Positions 6,913 to 14,378 of a stretch of 15,217 nucleotides of DNA are shown one piece after another. The stretch is from NCBI GenBank assembly GCA_002400675.1, contig NVQY01000154.1, positions 1-15,217 on the forward strand. The letters are read 5' to 3'. A program made the position numbers and the translations under genes. Below the pieces are notes generated by a model. That model was not told the origin of the DNA. It saw only the letters and a program-made list of their open reading frames with translations, and made no database searches. The first letter of the stretch is position 1. Every line of letters begins with the position of its first letter. Origin of the DNA: Paracoccaceae bacterium. GTDB lineage: Bacteria; Pseudomonadota; Alphaproteobacteria; Rhodobacterales; Rhodobacteraceae.

Positions 6913-8448
6913 TTATTCATCTGACTTGTCCTCGTCGTCATCAATTACCTGACCGGTGAGGATGATTGCATTTGACACCAGTTGGTGCACTGAAACGATT
7001 GAATCCATCTCGTACCCAAAGGCGGGCATGATCTTGGAAAACTGGGTTTTGCAGATGGCGCAGATGGCGGCCATATGCGTCACCCCGTGGTCTTCGGTGA
7101 CCTGCTGCACCGCCGTCATGCGCGGGCTGGCACCCTTTTTGCGCAGGTCCATCAGGTCGTCGGTCAACAAGCCGCCCCCGCCACCACAGCACAGGGTGCT
7201 TTCTTTGGTGGTTTCGCGATCCATCTCGAAATAATGGTTGCACACGGCCTTGATGACATTGCGCGGAATTTCGAACTGCCCGCCGGGTTCGTCGCCCATG
7301 CGTGACGCGCGCGCCACGTTGCAACTGTCGTGATAGGTCAGGCGGATGTGGTCATTGCGCGATTTGTCGATGTTCAGCGTGCCTTTTTGGATTTCATCCC
7401 AGGTGAATTCCATAATGTGCTGCGGGATCGGATAGTTCTGATCCAGGAAATCGAACGGCCCGGCCAGCGTGTTAAGGAACGAATACCCCACCCGCCACGC
7501 GTGGCCACACTCGCCAAATACAATGCGTTTGACGCCCAGATCCTGCGCCGCCTTACGAATGCGCAGAGAAATCTCGCGCATTTGTTCGTAAGAGCCGATG
7601 AACAGGCCAAAGTTGGCCGCCTCGGATGCGTAGGAACTGACCGTCCAGCTGACCCCGGCCTCGTGGAACACCTTGGCATAACCCAGCAATCCGTCGATAT
7701 GCGGTTCGGCAAAGAAATCGGCGCTTGGCGTGATCAACAGGATGTCCGCGCCCTTTTCGTCCACCGGGATACGCACCGAAATGCCGGTTTCGTCCTCAAG
7801 ATCCTCTTCCAGATCTTCCAGCGTGGCGCGCAGGGCCTTGGCGTTCAGGCCAAGGTTGTTGCCGATGTCATGCACCTTGCCGATGATCTCGTTGCTGTAT
7901 TTCATGCCGATGCCAATGTGATCCATGATATCACGTGCGGCCATGGTTATTTCAGCAGTATCAATACCATACGGGCAGAACACCGAACAGCGGCGGCATT
8001 CGGAACACTGGTGATAATACGAATACCACTCGTTCAGAACGTCCTCGGTCAGGTCACGCGCGCCGACCAGCTTGGGAAAGTATTTGCCCGCAAAGGTGAA
8101 ATACCGCCGATAGACCGAGCGCAGCAAATCCTGACGCGCCACAGGCATGTTCTTGGGGTCACCCGTGCCAAGGAAATAGTGGCATTTATCGGTGCAGGCC
8201 CCGCATTTGACACAGGTGTCCAGATAGACCTGAAAGGCACGGTTTTTCTCGCCCAGCTCTTTCATCTTGGCCAGGGCTTTTTCTTTCCAGTCCGGCACCA
8301 ACTCGCCGGGAAAGCCCAGCTTTTCCTGATGTTCAGGCGAGGCCTTGAAGGGGGCCAGCCCCTCCATCGCGCCACATTTCAGCCGCGGGATTTCCAGCGG
8401 GTGGGCCATTTTTCTGATGTCGTCACTCTCACTAGTACTGGCAGCCAT
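6913..8448 (-). CDS. dsrK: DsrK, cytoplasmic HdrD-like iron-sulfur subunit of DsrMKJOP
   Basis: A 511-aa protein related to HdrD of heterodisulfide reductase, held at the inner face of the membrane by DsrM. Two ferredoxin-type [4Fe-4S] motifs are visible: Cys79/82/85/89 and Cys148/151/154/158. The C-terminal CCG-type cysteines (Cys314, Cys376, Cys420/421, Cys463, Cys466) match those proposed to hold the catalytic [4Fe-4S] centre acting on the DsrC disulfide or trisulfide. The acidic tail DDDEDKSDE is notable. The ATG at 8448 is 2 nt after the dsrM stop and has GGAG 9 nt upstream. A longer reading from TTG at 8475 would overlap dsrM and lacks a ribosome binding site. Confidence 0.95.
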   Translation of the reverse strand: MAASTSESDDIRKMAHPLEIPRLKCGAMEGLAPFKASPEHQEKLGFPGELVPDWKEKALAKMKELGEKNRAFQVYLDTCVKCGACTDKCHYFLGTGDPKNMPVARQDLLRSVYRRYFTFAGKYFPKLVGARDLTEDVLNEWYSYYHQCSECRRCSVFCPYGIDTAEITMAARDIMDHIGIGMKYSNEIIGKVHDIGNNLGLNAKALRATLEDLEEDLEDETGISVRIPVDEKGADILLITPSADFFAEPHIDGLLGYAKVFHEAGVSWTVSSYASEAANFGLFIGSYEQMREISLRIRKAAQDLGVKRIVFGECGHAWRVGYSFLNTLAGPFDFLDQNYPIPQHIMEFTWDEIQKGTLNIDKSRNDHIRLTYHDSCNVARASRMGDEPGGQFEIPRNVIKAVCNHYFEMDRETTKESTLCCGGGGGLLTDDLMDLRKKGASPRMTAVQQVTEDHGVTHMAAICAICKTQFSKIMPAFGYEMDSIVSVHQLVSNAIILTGQVIDDDEDKSDE

Positions 8449-8450
8449 GC

Positions 8451-9173
8451 CTATTTCTCCAGCTTGGCGGCCCAAGGCGCCAGATGACGCTTTTCGCGCG
8501 GGTTATCGACCTGATTACGGGTCGGGCTAAAGAAAACACCCGGCGCGTGCAGCAGTTTCGAGATCGGAAAGATGATCATCAACGTGGCCACCAGGCCAAG
8601 ATGCACCAACAGGATCGGATCAGAAGGCAGCTGTTCTATCCGCAGGCGCATCAGCCCCAGCATATAGTTTTTCACCATCAGGATATCGGGGCGCGCGACG
8701 AACCGCATCAACAACCCACTGCCGCCGATTGCCACCATCAGGGCCAGCATCAGATGATCCGACGGGGCCGAGATATAGCGGATGCGTTCCACCAGAAACC
8801 GCCGCGCCCACAGGCCCAGCAGGCCCGCCACCATGGCGAATCCGGCATAGGTTCCATAGGGTTGGATGAACACCACCCAGTCCCAGACCGGTTGGGTGAA
8901 ATACCGCAGATGGCGGGCGAGAACCAGCCACATGCTCATGTGGAACGTCCAGCCGAACAGCCAGATCCACTTGTTCGCCTTGAACAGGCTTTCAAAGAAT
9001 ACGATTTCACGAAACATCCGCAGATACACGCCCGACACGGTTGTCGGCGCGGGCGTGGTGGGGATCTTCAGGGGCGCGGGGCTGCGGGCATAACTGCGAA
9101 TCTTCATGCCAACGCCGACGACCAGAATTGCGGTCGCGACATAAAACAATATCGCATAAATAACAGACAGCAC
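8451..9173 (-). CDS. dsrM: DsrM, NarI-like cytochrome b membrane subunit of DsrMKJOP
   Basis: A 240-aa membrane protein of the NarI/HdrE diheme cytochrome b type with about five to six hydrophobic helices (roughly residues 2-22, 66-90, 105-125, 138-160, 186-210). Likely heme b ligands are His78 and His88 in the second helix and His191 and His209 near the last, by analogy with NarI. It links the quinone pool to DsrK. The start is a GTG at 9173: GGGAGG at 9186-9181 is 7 nt upstream of it but only 1 nt from the in-frame GTG at 9179, so the shorter form is preferred. It follows dsrC after 56 nt and precedes dsrK by 2 nt. Confidence 0.93.
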   Translation of the reverse strand: MLSVIYAILFYVATAILVVGVGMKIRSYARSPAPLKIPTTPAPTTVSGVYLRMFREIVFFESLFKANKWIWLFGWTFHMSMWLVLARHLRYFTQPVWDWVVFIQPYGTYAGFAMVAGLLGLWARRFLVERIRYISAPSDHLMLALMVAIGGSGLLMRFVARPDILMVKNYMLGLMRLRIEQLPSDPILLVHLGLVATLMIIFPISKLLHAPGVFFSPTRNQVDNPREKRHLAPWAAKLEK

Positions 9174-9180
9174 GCGCACC

Positions 9181-9186
9181 CCTCCC
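9181..9186 (-). promoter_or_regulatory. Strong ribosome binding site of dsrM, decides a GTG start
   Basis: GGGAGG on the minus strand. Two in-frame GTG codons follow, at 9179 (1 nt away) and 9173 (7 nt away). Normal Shine-Dalgarno spacing selects 9173. Confidence 0.75.
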
Positions 9187-9229
9187 GTGGGTTTTGTGAT
9201 AGTTATTTGAAATCAGTTAGTTACGTGGG

Positions 9230-9562
9230 TTACACGCAGCCAGTAGGCTTGGGCAGGCCGGCAATCTTACAGGCTTGCTTGGCTGGGCCGTAGGGGAACA
9301 ATTCGTACATGTACTTGTTGTTGCCTTTTTCCGGGCCCATGGATTTCTTGACCGACTTGATCAGAACGCGAACCGCCGGGGCGATCTGGTATTCGTCGTA
9401 ATAGTCGCGCAGAAAGTTCACGACTTCCCAACGTTCATCGTCCATTTCGATGTTTTCGGCCTTGGCGATGACGCCCGCCAGATCCGGTGTCCAGTCGGCA
9501 AGATTGGTGATATAGCCTTCTTCGTCGGCCGCGATCGTGGTTCCGTTTACATCATAGTCCAT
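9230..9562 (-). CDS. dsrC: DsrC, sulfur carrier protein
   Basis: A 110-aa DsrC/TusE family protein, the physiological partner of DsrAB and DsrMK. The flexible C-terminal arm carries both redox cysteines, Cys98 and Cys109, eleven residues apart in the sequence ACKIAGLPKPTGCV with the final cysteine penultimate. This two-cysteine arm marks true DsrC rather than single-cysteine TusE. DsrE hands persulfide sulfur to it, and DsrAB and DsrK act on its thiols or trisulfide. The ATG has AAGGA 8 nt upstream. It is separated from dsrH by 41 nt containing a GC hairpin and from dsrM by 56 nt, wider spacing than most of the operon, which would allow separate control of this abundant protein. Confidence 0.97.
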   Translation of the reverse strand: MDYDVNGTTIAADEEGYITNLADWTPDLAGVIAKAENIEMDDERWEVVNFLRDYYDEYQIAPAVRVLIKSVKKSMGPEKGNNKYMYELFPYGPAKQACKIAGLPKPTGCV

Positions 9563-9580
9563 ATTTTCGTCCTTTTCTGC

Positions 9581-9595
9581 GCCCCAGTTCGGGGC
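9581..9595 (-). promoter_or_regulatory. Perfect GC hairpin in the dsrH-dsrC gap
   Basis: GCCCC (9581-9585) and GGGGC (9591-9595) pair fully around the 5-nt loop AGTTC, just upstream of the dsrC ribosome binding site. No T-tract follows it on the minus strand, so it is not an intrinsic terminator. A role in mRNA processing or stability of a dsrC-proximal transcript is an inference. Confidence 0.5.
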
Positions 9596-9603
9596 ATATC
9601 AAT

Positions 9604-9912
9604 TCAAAGCCAGGCTTGGGTGCGGTCGTGATCTGCCACCAGATCGACAAAGCCGTCGTAGTCCACGCCGTTCACGCCCGCCAGCAACCGATCGGTCGCC
9701 AACCCACGCGCGTCTGCATCCGGGCTGAGGACAAAAATTGCCACCGATCCCGCCTTTTGCTGAACCCGGTCGGCGACGGTTGTGCCCGTCAATCCGCCAT
9801 AAACGCCGTCTTCGATCATCAGGATGGCATCGCCGTCCTTGCAGTGATCCAGACAACTGACCAGCGCCCCTGTTGCAAAGGGAGACTTATTTACTGTGTG
9901 TAGTGTCGACAT
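9604..9912 (-). CDS. dsrH: DsrH, subunit of the DsrEFH sulfurtransferase
   Basis: A 102-aa protein of the TusB/DsrH family, third partner of the cytoplasmic DsrE2F2H2 complex. Cys20 (ALVSC) is at the position of the conserved Cys20 known from Allochromatium DsrH, and a second cysteine occurs at 24. The acidic ILMIEDGVYGG segment (about 30-40) is typical of the fold. It follows dsrF by 12 nt with a GGGGGA element upstream of ATG. Together with DsrE and DsrF it is diagnostic for the sulfur-oxidising form of the pathway. Confidence 0.93.
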   Translation of the reverse strand: MSTLHTVNKSPFATGALVSCLDHCKDGDAILMIEDGVYGGLTGTTVADRVQQKAGSVAIFVLSPDADARGLATDRLLAGVNGVDYDGFVDLVADHDRTQAWL

Positions 9913-9924
9913 GATTTCCCCCTG

Positions 9925-10332
9925 TTAAAAGCTAAGTACCACGTCCTGATTGGCCATGATATCGGCCATCTCAGCGCGGCTAACGACGCGGATCGACGGC
10001 TTTTCCGCCCAATCATCGTCTTCGTCCTCGTATGTGACCTCTTGCAGGTCGTCGGTGGTCAGGCCCCGTTCATCAAGGGATTCTTGTTCGACAAACAGCT
10101 TGGTCACCTCATAATCACCCAGCGCCCGGAACGTGGGCGAAAAGTTCTTGACGCCGATGCCGTCGGTATTCTGACCCTTGGTCAGCTGAAACACACCGTC
10201 ATCCAGAAACGCCAGGCTGACGTCCTGATCGAACGCGGCCCCGATCAACACAACCTCAAGCGCTTCAAGCGCATAGATCGTGCCATACGGTGCCTTGCGG
10301 TTCACATAGAGGAATTTTTTGACTTCTGACAT
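9925..10332 (-). CDS. dsrF: DsrF, subunit of the DsrEFH sulfurtransferase
   Basis: A 135-aa TusC/DsrF family protein with the characteristic start KKFLYVNRKAPYGTIYALEAL and the core LDDGVFQL (about 43-50). It contains no cysteine at all, so it cannot itself carry a persulfide. This agrees with sulfur transfer being assigned to DsrE, with DsrF as a structural partner. An acidic stretch (YEDEDDDW, about 100-107) precedes the C-terminus. It begins 9 nt after dsrE with an AGGGG element overlapping the dsrE stop region. Confidence 0.94.
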   Translation of the reverse strand: MSEVKKFLYVNRKAPYGTIYALEALEVVLIGAAFDQDVSLAFLDDGVFQLTKGQNTDGIGVKNFSPTFRALGDYEVTKLFVEQESLDERGLTTDDLQEVTYEDEDDDWAEKPSIRVVSRAEMADIMANQDVVLSF

Positions 10333-10341
10333 GATCCGCCC

Positions 10342-10734
10342 CTAATCGCCAAAAGTAACCAGACGGTCGGTCTGGATACCCATTTCAATCAACTGACCAA
10401 GGCCGGAAATCCGAAAGCCCTCGGCGATGTTGCTGGCATCTTTGCCCTGCCGTTTGGCTTCGTTATCGTCCAGTATGCCACGGCGCTGCGCGGCGGCGAT
10501 GCACACCACCAGATCAACACCGTGTTCCTTGGCCAAAGCTGACCAGTTTTCCTGAATGTTGCGTTCGTCCTGCGGCGGCACGCTAAGGCGCGTCGCGACA
10601 TTGACGCCGTCGTGGTAAAAGAACACGCGCGGTACTTCATGCCCCTTGGCGATCGCCGATTTGACGAAATGAAAGGCCGAATCCGCCGCCTGATGCGTAT
10701 ACGGCCCTTCGCTTATGACTACTCCGAATTTCAC
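10342..10734 (-). CDS. dsrE: DsrE, persulfide-carrying subunit of DsrEFH
   Basis: A 130-aa TusD/DsrE family protein. Its active-site cysteine is Cys78 in DLVVCIAAA, exactly the position of the persulfide-carrying Cys78 of Allochromatium DsrE. That residue receives sulfur (from TusA/rhodanese-type donors in studied species) and passes it to DsrC. The C-terminal SGLGQLIEMGIQTDRLVTFGD is typical of the family. The start codon is GTG with GAGGA 6-7 nt upstream, 15 nt after dsrB. Confidence 0.96.
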   Translation of the reverse strand: MKFGVVISEGPYTHQAADSAFHFVKSAIAKGHEVPRVFFYHDGVNVATRLSVPPQDERNIQENWSALAKEHGVDLVVCIAAAQRRGILDDNEAKRQGKDASNIAEGFRISGLGQLIEMGIQTDRLVTFGD

Positions 10735-10749
10735 GTCTATTCCTCGTTC

Positions 10750-11832
10750 TTAGAAATGCACATGTGCGGACATGTTCATCGACTTGCGTGCGCCGGTCCA
10801 GGTATCAAGATGATGCTTGGTGAACGCGAGTTCAGTCATCTCAAAGAACCGGTTCCAGCCGATGCGTTCGATCCATTCGCCCATGCGCTCCCAATGTTTT
10901 GCGTCCGCCTTATAGGCTGCCACAATACGTCCTACGACTTCCTTAACTTCGGGCCAGTGCGGTGCGTTGTTGGGAAGGTTGGCCACGGCCAGCTTGTGGA
11001 ACGTCGGCTTGGAACGCGCGTTAGAGTGTTTGCCACCGACCCAGATCGCGATCTTGGTGCTGTCTTCGCCGTTGATCTGCATCGGCGGGCAGGGCGGATA
11101 GCAGGCCCCGCAGCAAACGCATTTCTTTTCGTCAACTTCCAACGAAGGCTTGCCGTTGACCATGGCCGGACGGATCGCCGCCACCGGGCAACGGGCCACA
11201 ACGGCGGGGCGTTCGCAGACGTTGGCCACCAGATCGTGGTTGATCTTGGGCGGCTTGGTGTACTGCACGTTGATGGCGATATCACCCTGACCGCCACAGT
11301 TGATCTGACAGCACGACGTGGTGATGCGCAGACGGTTGGGCATATGTTCGCGCACAAATTCCTTGTGCAGCATGTCCATCATGCCCTTGACTACGCCCGA
11401 CGCATCGGTGCCCGGAATGTCGCAATGCAGCCAGCCCTGCGTGTGGCTGATCATCGAAATCGACGCGCCGGTGCCGCCAACGGGGAACCCTTCGGCCTCC
11501 AGCTTTTCGATCAGCGGCGCAACCTTGGCCTCGTCCGTCACCATGTATTCGATGTTGGAACGGGTGGTGAACCGGATGTGGCCGTCGGCACATTCGTCAC
11601 CGATATCGGCCAGCTTGCGGATGGTGAACACGTCCATCTGACGTTGCGTGCCGGCGCGAACCGTGAACAGCACCTGACCGGATTTCGACACATGGCGCAG
11701 AACGCCGACGCGGGGACGGTCGTGATAGTCCCAGTTGCCGTAGTTCTCCAGCATGGCCGGGTGCATGTACTGCTTGGCGTCGGGAACCCCGACCTCGTCC
11801 GGCGTGCGTGGTTTGACTGCTGCTTCGCTCAT
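10750..11832 (-). CDS. dsrB: DsrB, beta subunit of reverse dissimilatory sulfite reductase
   Basis: A 360-aa sulfite reductase subunit that forms the A2B2 enzyme and supplies the catalytic siroheme site. Siroheme/[4Fe-4S] cysteines are Cys137 (GWLHC) and Cys174/175/179 in TTSCCQINCGG. An inserted ferredoxin domain follows with Cys215 (ARCPVAA) and Cys238/241/244 in KKCVCCGACYPPCPP. The ATG at 11832 has GAGGGAG about 8 nt upstream. An in-frame TTG at 11862 would add ten residues, lies inside a hairpin, and is rejected. The gene follows dsrA after 64 nt. Confidence 0.97.
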   Translation of the reverse strand: MSEAAVKPRTPDEVGVPDAKQYMHPAMLENYGNWDYHDRPRVGVLRHVSKSGQVLFTVRAGTQRQMDVFTIRKLADIGDECADGHIRFTTRSNIEYMVTDEAKVAPLIEKLEAEGFPVGGTGASISMISHTQGWLHCDIPGTDASGVVKGMMDMLHKEFVREHMPNRLRITTSCCQINCGGQGDIAINVQYTKPPKINHDLVANVCERPAVVARCPVAAIRPAMVNGKPSLEVDEKKCVCCGACYPPCPPMQINGEDSTKIAIWVGGKHSNARSKPTFHKLAVANLPNNAPHWPEVKEVVGRIVAAYKADAKHWERMGEWIERIGWNRFFEMTELAFTKHHLDTWTGARKSMNMSAHVHF

Positions 11833-11851
11833 CTTGCAATTCTCCCTCGGG

Positions 11852-11870
11852 GCCGGGCGCAATGCCCGGC
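11852..11870 (-). promoter_or_regulatory. Perfect 7-bp inverted repeat in the dsrA-dsrB gap
   Basis: GCCGGGC (11852-11858) and GCCCGGC (11864-11870) pair around the loop GCAAT, between the dsrA stop and the dsrB ribosome binding site. It lacks a following T-tract, so it is more likely an RNA-processing or stability element than a terminator. Function is inferred. Confidence 0.55.
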
Positions 11871-11896
11871 GTCGTCATCTAAGTAGTTGAAACCGC

Positions 11897-13204
11897 TTAC
11901 TCTGCGCTGATTTGCAGACCTGCTTCGCGCGCTTTACGCTCGAACCACTTTTCGGCTTCTTCATCAAAATCATCCGTGCGCACATAGCTGGATGTCCGCG
12001 GGTGGTTGACCATGTTCGGGTCCGCGTCGATGCCCATTGCGTCAAGGAAGGCCGGCAGGCCGATCCGGTCGATGGTTTCGCCAACGCGTTCATGCTCAAG
12101 CGCGTTATCGGCAAAGAATTCCACCATTTCCTCGGCGAACTCTTCCAACGCTTCAAAGTCTTCGTCGGTTTCCAGCTTCATGAACGGTTTGACCATGATG
12201 CCCATCAGGTCGCCCACTTTCAGCGACCGTTTGCCGCCGATCATGATCGAAACACCCTTGTCATCACCGGGGCTAAGCGCCTTGGTCATAACGTTGATGC
12301 AGTGCATGCAGCGCACGCAGGACTTGTTGTCGATGTCCATGGTGTCATCGTCGTTCAGCGAGATCGCCCGCGTCGGACACATGGAAACAACCGTGTCGAT
12401 GGTGTACTTGCGGCCCTTCTCGGCCACGTGTTCCTTGACCTTCTCCTGGTTGATCTTGATGTCATCGCGCCATGTGCCGATCACCGCAAAGTCGGCGCGG
12501 TGGATCGCGTTCACACAGTCGTTGGCACACCCCGAGAACTTGAACTTGAACTTATAAGGCAGCGACGGACGGTGCATTTCGTCCAGCAACTTGTTGATGA
12601 TGCCACGATGCGCGCGCTGCTCGTCAAAGCAGGACTGTTCACAGCGGGCTTGCCCCACACAGCTCATCGCCGTGCGCAGGGCAGGGCCGGCACCGCCAAG
12701 GTCGAAACCGATCTTGTTCAGCGCGTCGAACGCCACTTGGGTCTTTTCGGTGGTACACCCCTGGAACATGATGTCCCCGGACTGGCCGTGAAAGGCGATC
12801 AGGCCGGACCCATGCTCTTCCCAGATGTCGGCCATGTCGCGCAACAGGTCCGTGGTGTAATGGAACCCCGGAGGCGGCATGATGCGCAGCGTGTGGAATT
12901 CTTTGGACTCGGGGAACTTGTCGGCCACTTCGGAAAAGCGCGGGATGATACCGCCGCCATACCCGAACACCGAAACAGTGCCACCTTTCCAGTAGCCCAT
13001 CTTATTCTCGTAAGAATGGTCAAGCTGGCCCAGAAGGTCGTTCATGATCTTCTGGTTGCTCGGCGTCCCTTCGTCACGCAGGCGCTTGATGCCGGTGACA
13101 AAGCTTGGCCATGGGCCATCTTCTAGCTGGTCCAGATGTGGGGTCGGATGTGTCTCGCCCTTGCCGGTCTCCGGCTGGTCGTCCTTGTGATCACCGTCTT
13201 TCAT
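11897..13204 (-). CDS. dsrA: DsrA, alpha subunit of reverse dissimilatory sulfite reductase
   Basis: A 435-aa subunit of the siroheme sulfite reductase that here should run from persulfide to sulfite. Siroheme/[4Fe-4S] ligands are Cys182 and Cys188 (SCVGQARCEQSC) and Cys226 and Cys230 (SGCANDC). They sit a constant five residues later than the corresponding Desulfovibrio DsrA cysteines. The ferredoxin domain carries Cys276 (MCPTRA) and Cys296/299/302 (CVRCMHC). The N-terminus is hydrophilic and charged (KDGDHKDDQPETGKGE), with no signal peptide, as expected for a cytoplasmic enzyme. ATG is preceded by GGGAGG at 13210-13215, 5 nt away. It is the first gene of the operon, transcribed away from the divergent plus-strand unit. 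Confidence 0.97.
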   Translation of the reverse strand: MKDGDHKDDQPETGKGETHPTPHLDQLEDGPWPSFVTGIKRLRDEGTPSNQKIMNDLLGQLDHSYENKMGYWKGGTVSVFGYGGGIIPRFSEVADKFPESKEFHTLRIMPPPGFHYTTDLLRDMADIWEEHGSGLIAFHGQSGDIMFQGCTTEKTQVAFDALNKIGFDLGGAGPALRTAMSCVGQARCEQSCFDEQRAHRGIINKLLDEMHRPSLPYKFKFKFSGCANDCVNAIHRADFAVIGTWRDDIKINQEKVKEHVAEKGRKYTIDTVVSMCPTRAISLNDDDTMDIDNKSCVRCMHCINVMTKALSPGDDKGVSIMIGGKRSLKVGDLMGIMVKPFMKLETDEDFEALEEFAEEMVEFFADNALEHERVGETIDRIGLPAFLDAMGIDADPNMVNHPRTSSYVRTDDFDEEAEKWFERKAREAGLQISAE

Positions 13205-13263
13205 CGTTTCCTCCCGATCTGATCTACTGTTCCGGCCCTTCGCGCGGCCCGGTCATTCTGGTG

Positions 13264-13284
13264 ACAGGAGGTTTAACCACCTGT
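13264..13284. promoter_or_regulatory. 21-bp imperfect palindrome, candidate operator upstream of dsrA
   Basis: The arms ACAGGAGGTT and AACCACCTGT flank a central T, with nine of ten positions complementary. It ends 60 nt before the dsrA start. It could be a repressor operator or, in the dsrA leader RNA, a hairpin. No regulator is encoded in the window. Confidence 0.5.
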
Positions 13285-13310
13285 GGCACCCATATTCAGG
13301 ATACCACAAA

Positions 13311-13327
13311 CGGGCCGATGTGGCCCG
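13311..13327. promoter_or_regulatory. GC-rich hairpin in the dsrA leader region
   Basis: CGGGCC (13311-13316) and GGCCCG (13322-13327) pair perfectly around GATGT. On the minus strand it is followed by only TTTG, so it is not a good terminator. It may be a leader-RNA structure. Confidence 0.4.
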
Positions 13328-13369
13328 CAGATTGGTCAGCAGCCTCCCTGCTTCGCTGCTATACATTTA

Positions 13370-13389
13370 AATAATCGAATGTAATAATC
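13370..13389. repeat. Short direct repeat AATAATC in the AT-rich island
   Basis: AATAATC occurs at 13370-13376 and again at 13383-13389, 13 bp apart, each followed by (G)AATG. It lies where divergent promoters would be expected, so it may be a binding site for a regulator. The short AT-rich unit makes chance a real alternative. Confidence 0.35.
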
Positions 13390-13460
13390 AATGAACAATT
13401 GCGACCAATGGGCTTACAAACCCCGGATTATCCCCATTGAACGCCCTGAATCACAGCCGG

Positions 13461-14378
13461 ATGGTGCCAGAAATGCCGACTAAAACCAATAAATTACAAC
13501 ACTTTAACTGGCAAACGCTGGGCGATGAAAAATTTTATCATATCTGGCGCACAGCGCGGCTGAACGTCGCGAAAAACAGCCGAAATCGGGTCCCGGTGAA
13601 GGTTGTGAACCTGTTAAATCCTTCCGAATCCGAGATTTCAGAGCTTTTCAACCGCTGTGAATCGGAAAATTTCGCGTTCTACGAAAGCCCCGAATCTGAC
13701 GCGATCCCGCCGCTTGGCCAATTTGCGGCAGCCTTTGGGTTGCGCGTCGCCGAGACCCACAGATCAGCCGATGGCACCGGCATCGTTTCCCTGAAAGTGA
13801 CCGACAAGGCGAAACAGCGCGGCTATATCCCCTATTCTCCACGCGGCATGAACTGGCACACCGATGGCTATTACAACGCCCCGGACGAGCGTATTTCCGC
13901 CTTCGTCCTGCATTGCGTGCGCCCCGCGGCCGAGGGCGGCGTCAACCAGCTGTTCGACCCGGAAATCCTGTATATCCGCCTGCGCGACCAGTCCCCCGAC
14001 CATATCCGCGCGCTGATGCACCCCGAGGCCATGACCATCCCGGAAAACCGCGAATCGGACGGCTCCTTGCGCCCCGCCTCGGTCGGGCCGGTGTTCTTTG
14101 CCGATCCGGACACCGGGCGGCTGCAAATGCGCTATACCGCGCGCACCCGGTCGATTTCGTGGCGCGACGACCCTGCCACCACCGCCGCCAACGCCTGTTT
14201 ACGCGATTGTCTGGCGGCGGATGATCCGCTGATGCTGCGGGTGGCGCTGAAGGCGGGACAAGGCATACTGAACAATAATATCCTGCATGACAGGACTTCG
14301 TTTACCGACAAACCGGACACCGCCGGAAGGCTTATTCTACGTGTCCGTTTCCATAACCGCGTGAAAAGGAATGCATAA
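13461..14378 (+). CDS. TauD-like Fe(II)/2-oxoglutarate-dependent dioxygenase
   Basis: A 305-aa protein (313 aa if a TTG at 13437 is used) resembling the TauD/TfdA/gamma-butyrobetaine hydroxylase family. The facial triad is visible: His133 and Asp135 in NWHTDGYYN and distal His276 in ILHDR. Arg290 or Arg294 in GRLILRVR is the likely 2-oxoglutarate anchor. These enzymes hydroxylate a substrate while decarboxylating 2-oxoglutarate, and some release sulfite from sulfonates; the substrate here cannot be told. No start has a good ribosome binding site: ATG at 13461 is a compromise between TTG 13437 and ATG 13473. Its stop overlaps the next start (TAATG), so it leads an operon with two small genes and cysG, facing away from dsrA. 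Confidence 0.85.
   Translation: MVPEMPTKTNKLQHFNWQTLGDEKFYHIWRTARLNVAKNSRNRVPVKVVNLLNPSESEISELFNRCESENFAFYESPESDAIPPLGQFAAAFGLRVAETHRSADGTGIVSLKVTDKAKQRGYIPYSPRGMNWHTDGYYNAPDERISAFVLHCVRPAAEGGVNQLFDPEILYIRLRDQSPDHIRALMHPEAMTIPENRESDGSLRPASVGPVFFADPDTGRLQMRYTARTRSISWRDDPATTAANACLRDCLAADDPLMLRVALKAGQGILNNNILHDRTSFTDKPDTAGRLILRVRFHNRVKRNA

Larger units (their letters stand above)
13205..13460. promoter_or_regulatory. Divergent intergenic region with probable promoters for both operons
   Basis: About 256 nt separate dsrA from the plus-strand dioxygenase gene. Nothing in it looks like a gene. From dsrA outward it contains a strong dsrA ribosome binding site, a 21-bp imperfect palindrome (13264-13284), a GC hairpin (13311-13327), an inverted repeat AGCAGC/GCTGCT (13338-13343 and 13355-13360), and an AT-rich island at about 13361-13400 that stands out in this GC-rich DNA. 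The island carries -10-like sequences on both strands, but no convincing -35/-10 pair can be chosen by eye. The dsrA leader would thus be at least about 150 nt long. Confidence 0.6.

Noticed and set aside
4927..6924. A 665-codon open frame on the plus strand opposite dsrL
   Set aside because: It is antisense to an unmistakable DsrL, has no recognisable domain, and such mirror frames are common in GC-rich codon-biased genes.
9186..9231. CGTGGGTT occurring twice (9186-9193 and 9224-9231)
   Set aside because: One copy overlaps the last dsrC codons; an 8-bp match in GC-rich DNA is readily explained by chance.
11833..11862. dsrB start at TTG 11862
   Set aside because: It lies in a hairpin without a ribosome binding site; ATG 11832 has GAGGGAG at good spacing.
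10612..13126. Long plus-strand frames opposite dsrE/dsrB (10612-11886) and dsrA (11912-13126), and likewise 7330-8487 opposite dsrK
   Set aside because: Same mirror effect; the minus-strand proteins carry all expected cofactor motifs and ribosome binding sites.
13319..13375. An 18-codon plus-strand frame after an AGGAGG (13267-13272), possible leader peptide
   Set aside because: The Shine-Dalgarno-like sequence is about 47 nt upstream and belongs to the palindrome; there is no attenuator-like codon pattern.
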